Part shown: piece by piece, positions 1 through 10,774 of the stretch
Layout: each line of letters begins with the position of its first letter
Numbering within the stretch: position 1 is the first letter of the stretch
DNA from: Oxytricha trifallax
Taxonomy: Eukaryota > Ciliophora > Spirotrichea > Sporadotrichida > Oxytrichidae
Direction of reading: 5' to 3'
NCBI GenBank assembly: GCA_000711775.1
Contig: ARYC01002600.1
Location: 1-64,000, forward strand
DNA: 64,000 bases
The notes under the pieces: generated by a model
Database searches by the model: none
The model's input: only the letters and a program-made list of their open reading frames with translations
What the model was told of the DNA's origin: nothing
Made by a program: the position numbers and the translations under genes

Positions 1-317
1 CATTGGTTCAGAACCTGGCCAGCCTCCGGCTGCAGTCAACCCAACGTAAGGGTAGTGAGGTGGTCAATGGAAGAGACCATGACAACTGGACAGCCATTAC
101 ACCCAGACGCTTGCAGCTGTCCAGCAGGGCAGTGAGCAGCAGTAAAGTCACAGTGAAGGAATAGGATAGTAAGCTAAAGCTCTATGATTTTATATTACTT
201 TAGTTGATACCAGGTTAAGTCTACCCAACTAGTTGAATGACTAAGCACCTATAGTATACTCTGGCAATCTCGATGCTTAACCATCGCAACATTATACTCC
301 CATTGCAGCAGTCAGAC

Positions 318-879
318 AGCAAGTCAGCCAGAGGTTGGGCACTTATGGCACCATGGCTAGGAATCTCATCTCTCCATAACCAAGGAATCCACCAAGAGGC
401 AGCAGTTCTCGATGAGCTTCGTGGCAGCAATCACTAAGGACCAGCTGGTCGCCAGCCAAGTCATTGTGGGAGCCTTCGATGCCGTGCTGTTCGAGAACTT
501 CCTCTACCACACCCTGCGCCAGCTGCGCGCTGACAAGGACCTTGGCCTGAAGAAGATCGTGCTGCTCATGGACAACGCAGTCATTCACAAGTACTCTGAA
601 GTGTTGGAGACTGCCAGGATTGAAGGTGACAGTGCAATTCAATGCAGAGTACTCGCCCTGGCTCAACCCAATCGAGCAGCTGTTCTCATACATCAAGAGG
701 CACCTCAGGCAGGAGCAGGCAGACAGCAAGTAAGTGTAGTAATCATAACCCCTTATAGGATTCACTTGGTTAAGAGACTCTCCCAGATCCTGAAGGCCAT
801 GATCAAGAGTGATGTCAACAAGCTCTGGGCGTTCAGCGTCAAGCAGTGGTGCACCACCATCAGACATGAGTTCGTATGA
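318..879 (+). pseudogene. Tc1/IS630-like DDE transposase, frame-disrupted, with a 29-nt intron
   Basis: Three diagnostic blocks are visible: RGWA (about 330-345), MDNAVIHKY near 570-595, which carries the second catalytic Asp, and YSPWLNPIEQLF near 647-685, which carries the third acidic residue. This spacing is typical of IS630/Tc1/mariner transposases. The blocks lie in different frames. One shift falls before MSFVAAITK (412) and another between TAR and GLKVTVQ (about 615-625). A 25-nt GT-AG stretch at 601-625 could instead be an intron, but it would delete residues the family normally has. A 29-nt GT-AG intron (730-758) joins ...ADSK to IHLVKRLSQ in frame, and the protein then ends at TGA 877-879. 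Codon use is GC-rich, unlike the neighbouring genes. The N-terminal HTH half is not clearly readable. Confidence 0.7.
730..758 (+). other. 29-nt spliceosomal-type intron
   Basis: The segment begins GTAAGT and ends TTATAG, a canonical donor and acceptor. Removing it joins two transposase coding blocks in phase and gives a continuous C-terminus to TGA 877-879. Reading through it would put the downstream block in the wrong frame. The very small size matches ciliates with tiny introns; Paramecium introns are typically 20-34 nt. Confidence 0.65.
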
Positions 880-1390
880 GTAAACCATCAATGACGATGA
901 GTGGAGTCGCAGGTGCTCTGGCACCAGTCAAGACAAGCATGAATAGCAGTTGAACAGTTAAATTAATTGATTAAAACTTCCCTATTATATATCACGCTTT
1001 AAAGTTTAAGTCTAAACTAATCAATCGCCAACCTACTCAAACCTCTCTCACCTCCGCGCAATGCAGAGGTCAAGTCCACCACACACCAACGATGGTCCAA
1101 CTACTTGAGCTACCAATGATGGCACCGATGGATCAAGGATGGAGCAATAGATTTTAGGACCTAGAAGATAAGAATGGAATGCAGATTGGCCTCAACTCAA
1201 GTCTATCGATGATGGATCGACATGAAGTGACCATGCCAGATCAACACCAATTGACAGTGTCAAACGATCGTGTTGATCAACATATTCCAGGCAAACATCA
1301 AAATCAAGTATTAGATTGTTGATGAAAAAATTGGGGTTTATAATATGCTGCTGAAAACTATAATGATCAAAATTTTTAGCAAAATGCACG

Positions 1391-2974
1391 GCAACAACTT
1401 AATGCTATTTGAGAATTGGTTATAATTAGAATTTTATTTTATTTCTATAATTTCCTATTTTTACGTATTTTATCAATATTAAATTAATTTGAAATTTAAG
1501 TTTAAATGTCTTGAACTTTATTTTATATTTAAAAGTAAAATTGTCTCTAAACTTCAATCTCTAAATTTAAAAGATATTTCAATTTTTCTGCAGTGATTTA
1601 ACTTTAACTTAAATTGCTAAAAATTTGATTTATATATAAATCCTTTTAATTTATATCTTGCACAATAAAAACCCAAATAATTCAATAATATTAATTTATA
1701 GTCATATCAATTATATAAAAATTAAATGATTTAAATTTATAAAATAAATATTAAAAATATTTTAAATAATGTTATTTAAAATTTTAATGGTTTAAATGTG
1801 TTACTTTTTCTTTTCCTCTTCATATTATTTTACTGATTTTTTAATTTTATTTCCATCATCACTTAAACTTTCAATGATAATTTAATTAATAACTTCATTG
1901 TTTAATATTTCCAATTAAAAACAGAAATAGCATATCTTTTAAGTAATATTGATTTGTTAATTTAATTCTTGCTGAGGCTGTTTTTATTAATTTTAATCTA
2001 AGAAATTTTATTCATAATCTTGAATTATAGAATCATTTTCAGATATTTTTGAGAGTGTATAATCTTTTCTATCCAGAAACAAAAATTCAACTTTCATCCC
2101 ATAATAAAATATATTTATTAAATTATCAAACAATATAACTCTGAGCAATTTATTTAAGCTTAAACGAAGTTAGATTTTTATGAAAAAAAAACATATATTA
2201 AATATATTTAATGTATTTTAGTTTTATATCATTTAATATATTTGCTTTGTATTTTTTATTTTCTCGAAAATCAATACATTTAAAAATTTACAATTTTAAT
2301 TTTTTAAATAATAATCATATTTTTTTATAATGAGTTCCTAATAAGGATATGATAATTTATTATGTAATGAATATTTTTAAATTTGTCTTTAATGATATAA
2401 AATTTAATATAATTTTTTCATTTTTAATAGGAAATTGAATTATGGTAAAAGGGTGCCACATATTAGTGGTGGATTATGGGGAGAGCAGATATGGGCTTGT
2501 TAAAAGATGGAGAATTTAAAATTAAGAAGTGTTCTCTTTTAACATGATTGTATAGAACATCTGCTTCTTAGTTGCAATTTTAGCAAGACATTTTAAATAA
2601 AATCTATAAACAATAATTATAATAATTACAAAATAAATTATAATATCAGCTAATTATTATGAGAAATATTTAAGATTTTTCATTTAGTAAAATTTAATTT
2701 AGGTCTTTAAAATTATATATAAAGAACTTTGTAATAGAAATTTGATTAAAAAATTATACTTAAATAAAATAGTAAACATAATAATAAATAAATTTACAAA
2801 ACTCATAATATGAATCATAAATTTCTGTTGCTGATTTATTAATTAAACTTTATTTTATTTTACAATTAATCAGAAAAATCTATATCCTGACAAAAGACTA
2901 AAAAAGATTTATAATGTTTATTTAATAAAAATTATTTATAATATAAATTTATTAATAAATTTGAAACATCCACT
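1391..2974. other. AT-rich region without a readable gene
   Basis: No open frame of family type was found on either strand. A segment near 2515-2600 is similar to one at 5530-5620, and 1905-1960 resembles 5370-5420. The two regions therefore look like diverged copies of one ancestral block. Confidence 0.5.
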
Positions 2975-5330
2975 TCATCTATCTTTCTTAATTAACTCTA
3001 AATATTTCTTATTAGAATCTTCATAAAACTGAATCTTCTCTTCTAATGATTTCTCATCAATTGAATCATGAATTAAGAAACTAAAATTATCAATTAATAA
3101 TTTCCCAGATTGTATTAGAGTACCATACTTCTACTCAATATTTTATTTCACCTCATCTAAGTCAGATTTTTATTTTTAAAGTTAGAGTAATTAAATTTTG
3201 CATTTAAACCCCAAAAACTTAATTTATTAAAATAACAATTATGGTAATTTAACACACTTCTATAAGATTTTGAATAACAATTATAATAATGAAAATATAA
3301 TCTCTTATATAAATTGCAAATAATTTCTTGGTTTTATAATTGATCCATGACAGTTTTATGATAATCATCTAATTTATCAGATAATTTAGAATTAAATTAT
3401 TCAGAAATTTAATTTTGTATATGTTCTGACCGAGACCCCCCCCTACCACCCCCCACCCTACACCCCTCCCCCCCCTTTATAATAAAATTTTTCAAATTAT
3501 ATGAAAAACATATTCTTATGCTTTGAATCATGATCTATCTAAAAAAAATCTTGCCCTGCGTGCAGCTACTGTTATTTATTATTATTATATTTGATAAGCT
3601 TCACTACGTCCGTCGACTTTATTTGATACATGCTTGTATAGGAAAATATTACAAATGAGTTTTATTTTTGAGCGTCATTAATTTAATTTTTATTATATCT
3701 ATTAATATAAACGAACCCAAATTCTATTTAATATTTTTTTATATCTACAATCGTCTTTATTGGGCATAATACTTTAAAATAATATAATAAACATTTACAC
3801 TTTTGTAAATAGTTGTCTTATAATATCTTAGTTAATTATGAAATCATTTTTAAATAGTTTAAGAGAAAATTTTTAATTGAATTATTTTATACAAGTTAGA
3901 ATTTTTAATTCAATGAGTTCATTTTATATTTTAGTAAGATAGCTTAGCCATTTCATTAACACACTATTAATTAAATTCATTTTTAATAATTTATATAAAT
4001 TACTTCATTTTTTAGGGTCCATACACAACTCATCTCATTAAAAATTATAATTCCTCTTTATCTTATCTTGGATAAAATCAGTTACAAATAATAACTCTAA
4101 ATCTTAAAGATTATATTATGCCTCAAACTTCTAGAAAAATTAGCCTTATCTATTAATCATTATTTAATACTTACACATTTTTTTTCTGTAAATTTTTAAA
4201 TAAACTTAGTATGTTTTAAACAGGATTTAAAAACTTTATTTGGAAAGATAATGAGAGATTTAATTGACTATTTTTTCAAACTGAACAAACTCTAATCTAT
4301 AGAGCTACTATTGTTTGCTAAATCTCAATTCTATTATTTTTTTCTTGTGATATTTTGAGAAATTGAACTTATAAAATTATCAATGAATTTGAAAAATAAA
4401 AATCTTTGATAAAAGGTATAATTATATTTATATTAAATGATTAAGAAAATTAATCAACTATTGTTAATCATTCAAATATTAAATAAAATAATTAGATATT
4501 GTTTAATTTTTTAATATATAATTTTCATAATTAACTAAGATATGATAAGACAACTATTTACAAAAGTGTAAATGTTTATTATATTATTTTAAAGTATTAT
4601 GCCCAATAAAGACGATTGTAGATATAAAAAAATATTAAATAGAATTTGGGTTCGTTTATATTAATAGATATAATAAAAATTAAATTAATGACGCTCAAAA
4701 ATAAAACTCATTTGTAATATTTTCCTATACAAGCATGTATCAAATAAAGTCGACGGACGTAGTGAAGCTTATCAAATATAATAATAATAAATAACAGTAG
4801 CTGCACGCAGGGCAAGATTTTTTTTAGATAGATCATGATTCAAAGCATAAGAATATGTTTTTCATATAATTTGAAAAATTTTATTATAAAGGGGGGGGAG
4901 GGGGGAGGTCATTATATTTTTTATGGGGGGGGGGAGGGAGGGCCGGTAGTGGGGGGGATCTCGGTCAGAACATGTATATCTTTGATTTTATTTTGAATTT
5001 AAATATCAAACATCTTCGAAACATTAGCTTCCAAATTAGATAAATAATTTAATTTTTCAATCGTATTTTAATGTAAATTAAATGCGTTATCTACATTCTA
5101 AATTTATTAAATTATTTAATTTAAGTTTTGACCAATTTAAACTCTAAACTTTTAAATTAATTATACTATAAGAAACATTAAAGTATATAAATAATAACAA
5201 TCAAATAATTAAGAAATTTCTATTTACATAACTATCATGAATTATTTGGGGTTTAGAATCTCATTCTTAACTTCCTCTTAAACTTAACTTTATATTAATT
5301 CATTTTTCTATTTTGGCAATTGATCTTATT
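2975..5330 (-). pseudogene. Zn/coiled-coil array member, decayed and split by a foldback element
   Basis: Read on the minus strand with TAA/TAG as Gln. The C-terminal part (KSDLDEVKQ...LIQSGK, ending ELIKKDR then TGA at 2977-2975) resembles the C-terminus of the gene at 54409 (TKSDLEKAKH...LIKSGK). The coding region is cut by the element at 3423-4971. On the upstream side it reads MFDIQIQNKIKD and on the downstream side IQNQISEQFNSK. These join in frame if the element and one copy of its 8-bp flank are removed. Further frame changes occur around 3190-3340, and the N-terminal Cys domain (towards 5330) is no longer readable. I regard this as a dead copy that was hit while still coding. Confidence 0.6.
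3423..4971. mobile_element. 1.55-kb foldback element, C/G-tract ends, 8-bp flanking duplication
   Basis: The element begins GTTCTGACCGAGA followed by a long run of C-rich sequence, and ends with the reverse complement (G-rich run, TCTCGGTCAGAAC). The inverted arms run about 3423-3842 and 4527-4971 and stay nearly identical inside the C/G tract. The central 0.7 kb shows no gene. The flanks are TTGTATAT (3415-3422) and ATGTATAT (4972-4979), an 8-bp target duplication with one mismatch. Long inverted arms and no transposase suggest a non-autonomous DNA transposon; 8-bp duplications are typical of hAT-like elements. The C/G tract differs in length between the arms, as expected for homopolymer slippage. 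It interrupts a minus-strand gene copy. Confidence 0.8.
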
Positions 5331-5901
5331 ATAGATTGCCTTCCAATACAATTTAATTTATAACTTCATTATTTAATATTTCAAATTAATAACAAAAATA
5401 GCACAGTCTCTCTGTATAAACTACATTTTAAGTCATTTATTATAGTTATTAAGGTTATTGTTGTTACAGTTATTGTAAAAGTTAATTTTAAAAGTTTTAT
5501 TGAAATTAGGGTTAAGTTTGAGGTTCGTTTTAAGAAGGAGAACTTAAAATTAAGAGATGATTTCTTTTTACATGTCTGTATAATACATCAGCTTCTTACA
5601 TGCAATTTTAACAAGACATATCAAATATTAAATTTAAATAAAATTAAAAATAATAATAATATTATATAAAATTATCGGTTCTTTTATTTATATGGAAATT
5701 TTCTTTATTATAGATTATAATATAATTTATTTATTTTAATCTTTTTTTCCTATTAAAATTTAAGAATGTCAATTTAATCATAAACCCCAAATCTTAAATT
5801 ATTCATTTACATTTTATTAATTACATATATTATATAATATTTTTATCAAATTTGTATTTTACAAATACTTTAGTAATGAATACTCTCCCAATATTATTAT
5901 T
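5331..5901. other. AT-rich spacer related to 1.9-2.7 kb
   Basis: No gene is readable. 5530-5620 matches 2515-2600 closely enough to see by eye, including the run around CATCAGCTTCTTACATGC. On the minus strand both copies can be read as short peptides beginning KIA(T/C)KK, possibly decayed N-terminal Cys domains. Confidence 0.4.
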
Positions 5902-6857
5902 ATGAATTTTATTAAATGCAACATCTGCATGCAAGAATTTGCATACCTCTATCTATTCGCTCCTAAACAAATTCAAACTAGATTCAATTAAGAAATTCCA
6001 TAAAAACAAATATTTCTCAAATGGCTTCACTCGATTTGTATGTTATAATTGCTTAATAAATGAAATATTTAACATGGAAATTATCAAATAGAAGATTAAT
6101 GAAGAGATTGATGTTGCAGTGGGGTATCTATCGACTAAAGAATATTAAATTAAAAATGTTATACCAAGCGAAATTATTGATAAGTTTGTTAAGTTGTAAT
6201 ATTGTTACAAGATAAATAAATTTAAGAATTATGATTGGAAATTTAATCATGAAAAGCATATATAAATTTATATATTTAAAATACTATTATTGTAATTTTA
6301 ATTTATTGAATAAAAGTAATAAAATATTGTTTTATTACAAGTATAAAAGGTACCATGAAATTATCAATTAATTATATCTTTAATTTTCCTCTAATTCATT
6401 TATAATCTGTGAATAATGCATTGAAAAACTAAAAGAAGAGACAAACAGTGAAGACAAGTATTTGGATCACTACAGCATAAAGAAACTGGGACAACTTACT
6501 CAAGACAGAGATAATTACCTCCTAGAAAATTATTGGAAATCAAAGCAAGTGCTCTTAACTGGCAAGAAAAACGTATTAAACGATCTACAATTTGAAAGAT
6601 AATAAGTTGTGAATATGCGTAGGACATTTTTCCAATAATAAAATCGAGATGAATATGGCAGAATTAATTAACGACAAATGAGCTCACACTATGATTAGAA
6701 ATTAATGTAAGTTGATGTTTCTAGGTATATTCAGATTAAAGTGGAGATTGAAGCTATACTAGGGAATTAAGTGCATAAATATAAGATGTAATAGTCGCAA
6801 TATTAGTTTCATGAGTAGCCACAGAATAGGACACATTCTAATTCATTTATGTTTTGA
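5902..6857 (+). pseudogene. Divergent Cys-rich coiled-coil protein, with one frameshift and a possible 142-bp insertion
   Basis: The start MNFIKCNICMQEF gives the first CxxC. A one-base frame change near 5940-5965 leads into RFVCYNCLINEIF (second CxxC) and VIPSEIIDKFVKLQYC. After a non-coding-looking AT stretch the frame resumes with IICEQCIEKLKEE (third CxxC), a long Q/K-rich part (LQFERQQVVNMRRTFFQQQ), and TGA at 6855. Removing 6261-6402 joins KH to IICEQC in frame. The extra CxxC pair and the charged tail set it apart from the main array. It could be a distant member or a RING-like protein. Function unknown. Confidence 0.5.
6261..6402 (+). other. Possible TA-bounded insertion (IES-like)
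   Basis: This 142-bp segment lies between two coding blocks of the 5902 gene. Both ends start TATAAAT when read inward, giving a 7-bp inverted match. It is bounded by TA, and removing it with one TA kept restores the frame across the site. It has no GT-AG ends. In such AT-rich DNA the match could be chance, so this is weaker than the case at 15001. Confidence 0.35.
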
Positions 6858-7222
6858 TTTAATTTAAAATAAGTAAAAATAATTTTTTTAATTTATTAAT
6901 TTAAAATTATTAATCTAAAATAAAATTAAATTGTAATCAATTCAATTAAAAGTATTTTATAACTAATTACAGCTAATAGGTTAATCTCTAACATATTGGA
7001 TTAAAGTTATTTATTTTAACAATTTTCACAAAAATTTAATATGAATTGATAATAAATTTTATCAAACTTTAGTATTATTAATAGTATGTAAATGAGTATC
7101 TTAGAATATTATATTTTGTGAATTCAATTAATTTTATTCTAATGTTTAAATATTTAATACATAGACACATTTTGTACATATATTGCCATTATATTTTATA
7201 TTATAATAATATAATTAATTCT
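6858..7222. other. AT-rich spacer
   Basis: Nothing recognisable was seen between the two genes apart from A/T runs. Confidence 0.4.
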
Positions 7223-7715
7223 ATGTAACAATAATTCTTGGACTAAATTAACTAAAACATACTAAATTATAAGACACTATTAAATAGAGTAATTGCTAAT
7301 AAATGCAAAAAATCACTCCCATCACTCTCAAATCTGAAAAACATTTCATTCAACCTTGATAAAGAATTTGAAATCAAAGATTTCACAAATCTGTTGAACA
7401 AAGAATTAGAGATAATCGACTCTAATGATCTGTAGATAACATAGTTTTTAGAAATAATGGAGAAATTTCTAGAGATTATGAACTAAAAAATGCAAATATT
7501 ACAAACTAAAATGGAAGAATACTCTATAAAAAGACAAAAAAAGCATTTATTTAAACTAAGATTTAATCCAGAGAGAATTAATAAGAGAGGAATAACTAGT
7601 TGATGTATTTAATTACTTAATCAGGGAGATCAATTTGCTAAAGAAAATTAAAATTGTGGAGGATATCAAATCACAGATCAAAGAACTTAACGGATAGATT
7701 GAAGATTAACTCTGA
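7223..7715 (+). pseudogene. Short coiled-coil protein (no Cys domain), one frameshift in an A run
   Basis: The frame starts MQQQFLDQINQNILN and is rich in Gln coded by TAA/TAG. It continues through FNLDKEFEIKDF and a coiled coil to KRQ, then needs a one-base step in a run of seven A (about 7534-7541). After that it reads SIYLNQDLIQRELI and ends DIKSQIKELNGQIEDQL before TGA 7713-7715. The corrected C-terminus matches the intact neighbours (compare KVIDANQDFINRNVI at 10775). The span is one base over a multiple of three, consistent with a single slip. It may be a recent pseudogene or an assembly error. Member of the small Cys-less subgroup at 7-11 kb; role unknown. Confidence 0.6.
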
Positions 7716-8549
7716 ATATGTTTACTATAAATGCTAAATTAATTAATTTGTAATATATTTAATAAAAATTTCTATTTATTTGCAAAATTGATTTTTTATA
7801 AATCAAATTTAAATGATTTCTAAGATTTAAGTTAAATTATTAAAAAAGAAACAATTATCTAAATTGAAAATGAAGTGATGTTCAAATTATATTATTATAA
7901 TATGTTTTAAAATTATAAGGCATTTTATTTTAAATATCTCTATTCCAAATTATCACTTTAAATTTCAATTTTACTTAAATTTTTTTCTTTTTTAATTTTA
8001 TTAAAAATAAATAATCACTCAATAAAAGGATTTTACAAAATAAAGCTTTAGTTTTAAGCAACATTAAAAGAATAATTACAAATAAAAGATTTATATTTTA
8101 TACTAATTACTTAATAGGCTTTATTTTTTGTTAAAAATTAAGAGCAAAAATATTTAATAAAACCTATTATTTAGTTTTTATTCAAAAATAAAAAATAAAT
8201 ACTTTTGATACTTTTATTTTCAGTAATTTTAGTGGAAAAAATTTTCTTGAAAATTATAATAAATTATTTGTTTTTATTTATTAAATAGGTCAAAGAATTG
8301 ATTCTTTATTATGTTTTTTTTTATTATAAATTTATATTTATATTGTAGGATCAATATCATTTTATTTGATTATATAAGATTTTAACTCATATGAATATGC
8401 AAATTACAGGAATTTTATAAACTATAATTATTAAATTAAATAATTAAATGATTGGTATACCAATATTTTAATTAATTACAACTTTAAAATTATATAAATT
8501 ATAAATATTTTTTGTACAAATTATACTATTAGTGAACAGTCTGGCAAAT
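7716..8549. other. AT-rich spacer
   Basis: About 830 bases of A/T runs with no coding block, inverted repeat or other structure that I can support. Confidence 0.4.
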
Positions 8550-9041
8550 ATGGGTTTAACCTAAGCAAAATATCCACTAATCAAGAGTAAATACGCAATC
8601 ATATCTTATAACTTACTAGAAGATTAATCAAGTACATTAGAACTTTAGTAAGTCTAGGAAAAGCCCATTACTATAACTAGTAAATTGTTAGAAATTGCCT
8701 AAAAACTGGATAAAGAACTAAATTTCAATTAATTCTATAATATTTTAAATTAGGCGAAATCCCAAGGTATCGATAATTTATAAAGTAATTAAATTAAAAT
8801 TATAACTGAGAAAATGACTGAAATTATTGAAGAATAAAAGTTAAAGCTATAATTAGAGATTTAAAAGATGGAATAGAACAAATAAAAAGTAATACTTTCA
8901 AATCAGCACTATATATCAAAGAAACTCATTAGTGAAGAGAAAGTTGTAGAAATACAAAATTATATAATCAGAAATATTAACTAGAAATTGAAGTTATTGG
9001 AGTATTCTAAGAATCAAATTATAAAATTGTTGGAAAATTGA
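8550..9041 (+). CDS. Met-Gly-starting short coiled-coil protein, 163 aa
   Basis: Open from ATG to TGA with TAA/TAG as Gln. The start MGLTQAKYP puts Gly at position 2, so N-myristoylation is possible, but there are no palmitoylation cysteines. Residues about 50-160 form a Lys/Gln-rich helix with heptad-like spacing (IITEKMTEIIEEQKLKLQLE), then KVILSNQHYISKKLISEEKVVEI and a basic tail. The block before and after NQHYISKKLI matches the genes at 9440 and 10775. In the copies at 14680 and 17303 this is exactly the position of an inserted segment; here it is uninterrupted. Function is not recognised; the size suggests a small scaffold or membrane-associated protein. Confidence 0.7.
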
Positions 9042-9439
9042 TAAAGTATTATATCGAGAAGTTGCTTTATTATAATTAAGTAAATAATTAAAAAGAAATT
9101 TGAATTAAAAAGAAATATAATTATATAAATTAATCGTAAATTTATTTTTAAAAAATTATTCCTTTTGTAAGTTGTTTTAACTTGCAAAAATTTTTGAAGT
9201 AATCATAATAAAATTCATAGTAAAATTTCATACCTTTTTAATTCTATTTCACATAGGAATTTTGATTCATTTAATTTTTGTCCTTTTATAACTATAATAA
9301 TTAATATTTTTCAAGATATTTACGTAATATTTAATTAATTGATATATATTTTAAAATGAATGACAATTTTATTTTATGAATTTTTATTGACTAATATTAT
9401 TAATGTTTCAATTATGAAAATTATAATAAATTTTTTAAA
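9042..9439. other. AT-rich spacer
   Basis: No feature seen. Confidence 0.4.
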
Positions 9440-9928
9440 ATGGATAAAAGTTCAATATTCCAATCCTTGATGAGAAATCAAAGTGTAAGATCTGATCTAG
9501 ATGATCAAGAGGACTAATAAAACCATCCTTTGGAAGAACACAAAGAACCTGTTTCAACTCTTGGCTAATTGTAGTAAATCGCTTAAACACTATATTAAGC
9601 TCTAGATTCCAATGTAATCTCAAATTTAATCAATTAAAATATGGGAGAGCAGAGAAGTGATGAATAGTCAGCAAATTAAACCAAATTATTAATTGAGTAA
9701 ATGGAATCATTAATTCAAGATTCATAGTAACCACTTTAATCATAAATTTAAGTGTTAGAGGAGAAGAAATAAAAAGTTATTCTAGCCAATTATGAGCATA
9801 TTTCAAAGAATATAATAGACGAAGCTAAGTTTGTGGAAATACAGAGTTTTGAAATCAGAAAAATCGAAAAGAAGTTGAGAATCTTAGAGAAGTCAAAGAA
9901 TCAGATAATGTAATTAAAGGAATCATGA
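9440..9928 (+). CDS. Short coiled-coil protein, 162 aa
   Basis: ATG to TGA, open only with TAA/TAG as Gln. The start MDKSSIFQSLMRNQSVRSD is polar and acidic and lacks the Met-Gly start of its two neighbours. A Gln-rich linker (residues about 25-60) precedes a coiled coil (LLIEQMESLIQDSQ, then IQVLEEKKQKVILANYEHIS) and the conserved C-terminal block NIIDEAKFVEIQSFEIRKIEKKL. It lies between two Met-Gly paralogs on the same strand with spacers of 400-850 bases, so each probably has its own promoter. No known domain was recognised. Confidence 0.7.
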
Positions 9929-10439
9929 AAGAATTGTTAGATTATCAATTAATCTGTTTAGAAGTTTAAATAAATAATTCATTTAAATCTAATGTTTATT
10001 TAGCAATCTATAGATATTTAAATAATTCAAAGAAACTGAAACACTTAATAATTATAATTAAAAATACTTTATATAAATTTATATTTAAACTGGATTATCG
10101 GTTAGCCAAATATGTTTTAATCAATCTTAATGTTTAATTTTAATAATAAATCCAGTAAAAAAGTTTTAGTAATTTTCAAAAATAGCATTAGCTATTCCAT
10201 AAAAAAATGTTTAGCTTTTTAATATAATAATAAAACTACTTTTCATTACTTAATTATAAGTAAGAATCAACTAAAGTAATTAATTTTTAAATTCCAATTA
10301 AGCATTTTTTGAATCAAATTAAATAATAAATGACAATTAAACATTTTTAAATTATTTACCCGTTTTTACAAACACTCTTAGTGTCAATTCACAGAATTAG
10401 TTTATTAAACTATTAGTATTATTATCATTTAGATTATTT
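9929..10439. other. AT-rich spacer
   Basis: No gene or structure was seen before the small inverted-repeat element that follows. Confidence 0.4.
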
Positions 10440-10441
10440 TA

Positions 10442-10690
10442 GGAATACATTTGATTTGGGAAAATAATTTATTATTAATTGATTAATTAATTAAATAATA
10501 AAATTCGTGGCAGTTAATTATCTAGAAACCTAGACATTATTGTACTTGTTCGTCATAGAGGTGTGCCGCAAATAGTAAAGCCCAGCTAATTTTTAACTCA
10601 TATTGTCTTGGTTTACAGAAAATTAACAGCCACGAATTTAAAATATTGATATTTTAATTATTATTTATTTTCCCAAAATAAATGTATTTC
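10442..10690. mobile_element. 249-bp TA-flanked inverted-repeat element (MITE-like), copy 1
   Basis: The left end is GGAATACATTTGATTTGGGA and the right end is the near-complement (TTTTGGGAAAATAA when read inward). TA lies directly outside each end (10440-10441 and 10691-10692). A second, internal inverted pair (AATTCGTGGCAGTTAATT against its complement) makes the whole unit foldable. It has no coding capacity. TA duplication and short inverted ends are typical of Tc1/mariner-derived MITEs, and also of ciliate IESs of that origin. Copy 2 is at 18090; a diverged one-ended copy is at 29230. Confidence 0.75.
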
Positions 10691-10774
10691 TACATAGTAT
10701 TACTTACAATCAATTTAAATGTTTAACATTTACAATTATATTAATTTAGAATTTATTAATAATTATAATTTAAA

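Larger units (their letters stand above)
1..1390 (+). mobile_element. Decayed GC-rich Tc1/IS630-type DNA transposon (left end outside window)
   Basis: This stretch is far richer in G and C than almost everything after it. It contains pieces of a DDE transposase on the plus strand (about 318-879). The GC-rich composition runs on to about 1390 without another recognisable gene and then drops abruptly to very AT-rich DNA. I take the drop as the right edge of the element or of an inserted block. No inverted repeat could be matched because the left end lies outside the window. The region 1-240 is open in one frame and ends LVQNLASLRLQSTQR...NWTAITPRR, which may be part of the N-terminal half. The element class is known to move by cut-and-paste at TA sites; that is family knowledge, not seen here. 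Confidence 0.6.

Noticed and set aside
343-924. 193-codon minus-strand frame opposite the transposase
   Set aside because: It is the antisense shadow of the plus-strand DDE blocks (MDNAVIHKY, YSPWLNPIE), which carry real motifs.
3430-4960. C/G tracts as telomere repeats, hinting at a chromosome-end element
   Set aside because: The tracts are irregular C runs with scattered A and T, not repeated C4A2 or C4A4 units.
5902-6857. One uninterrupted 278-codon frame from ATG 6021 to TGA 6855
   Set aside because: Its first third is in a different frame from the Cys-containing block RFVCYNCL, which matches the expected pattern far better.
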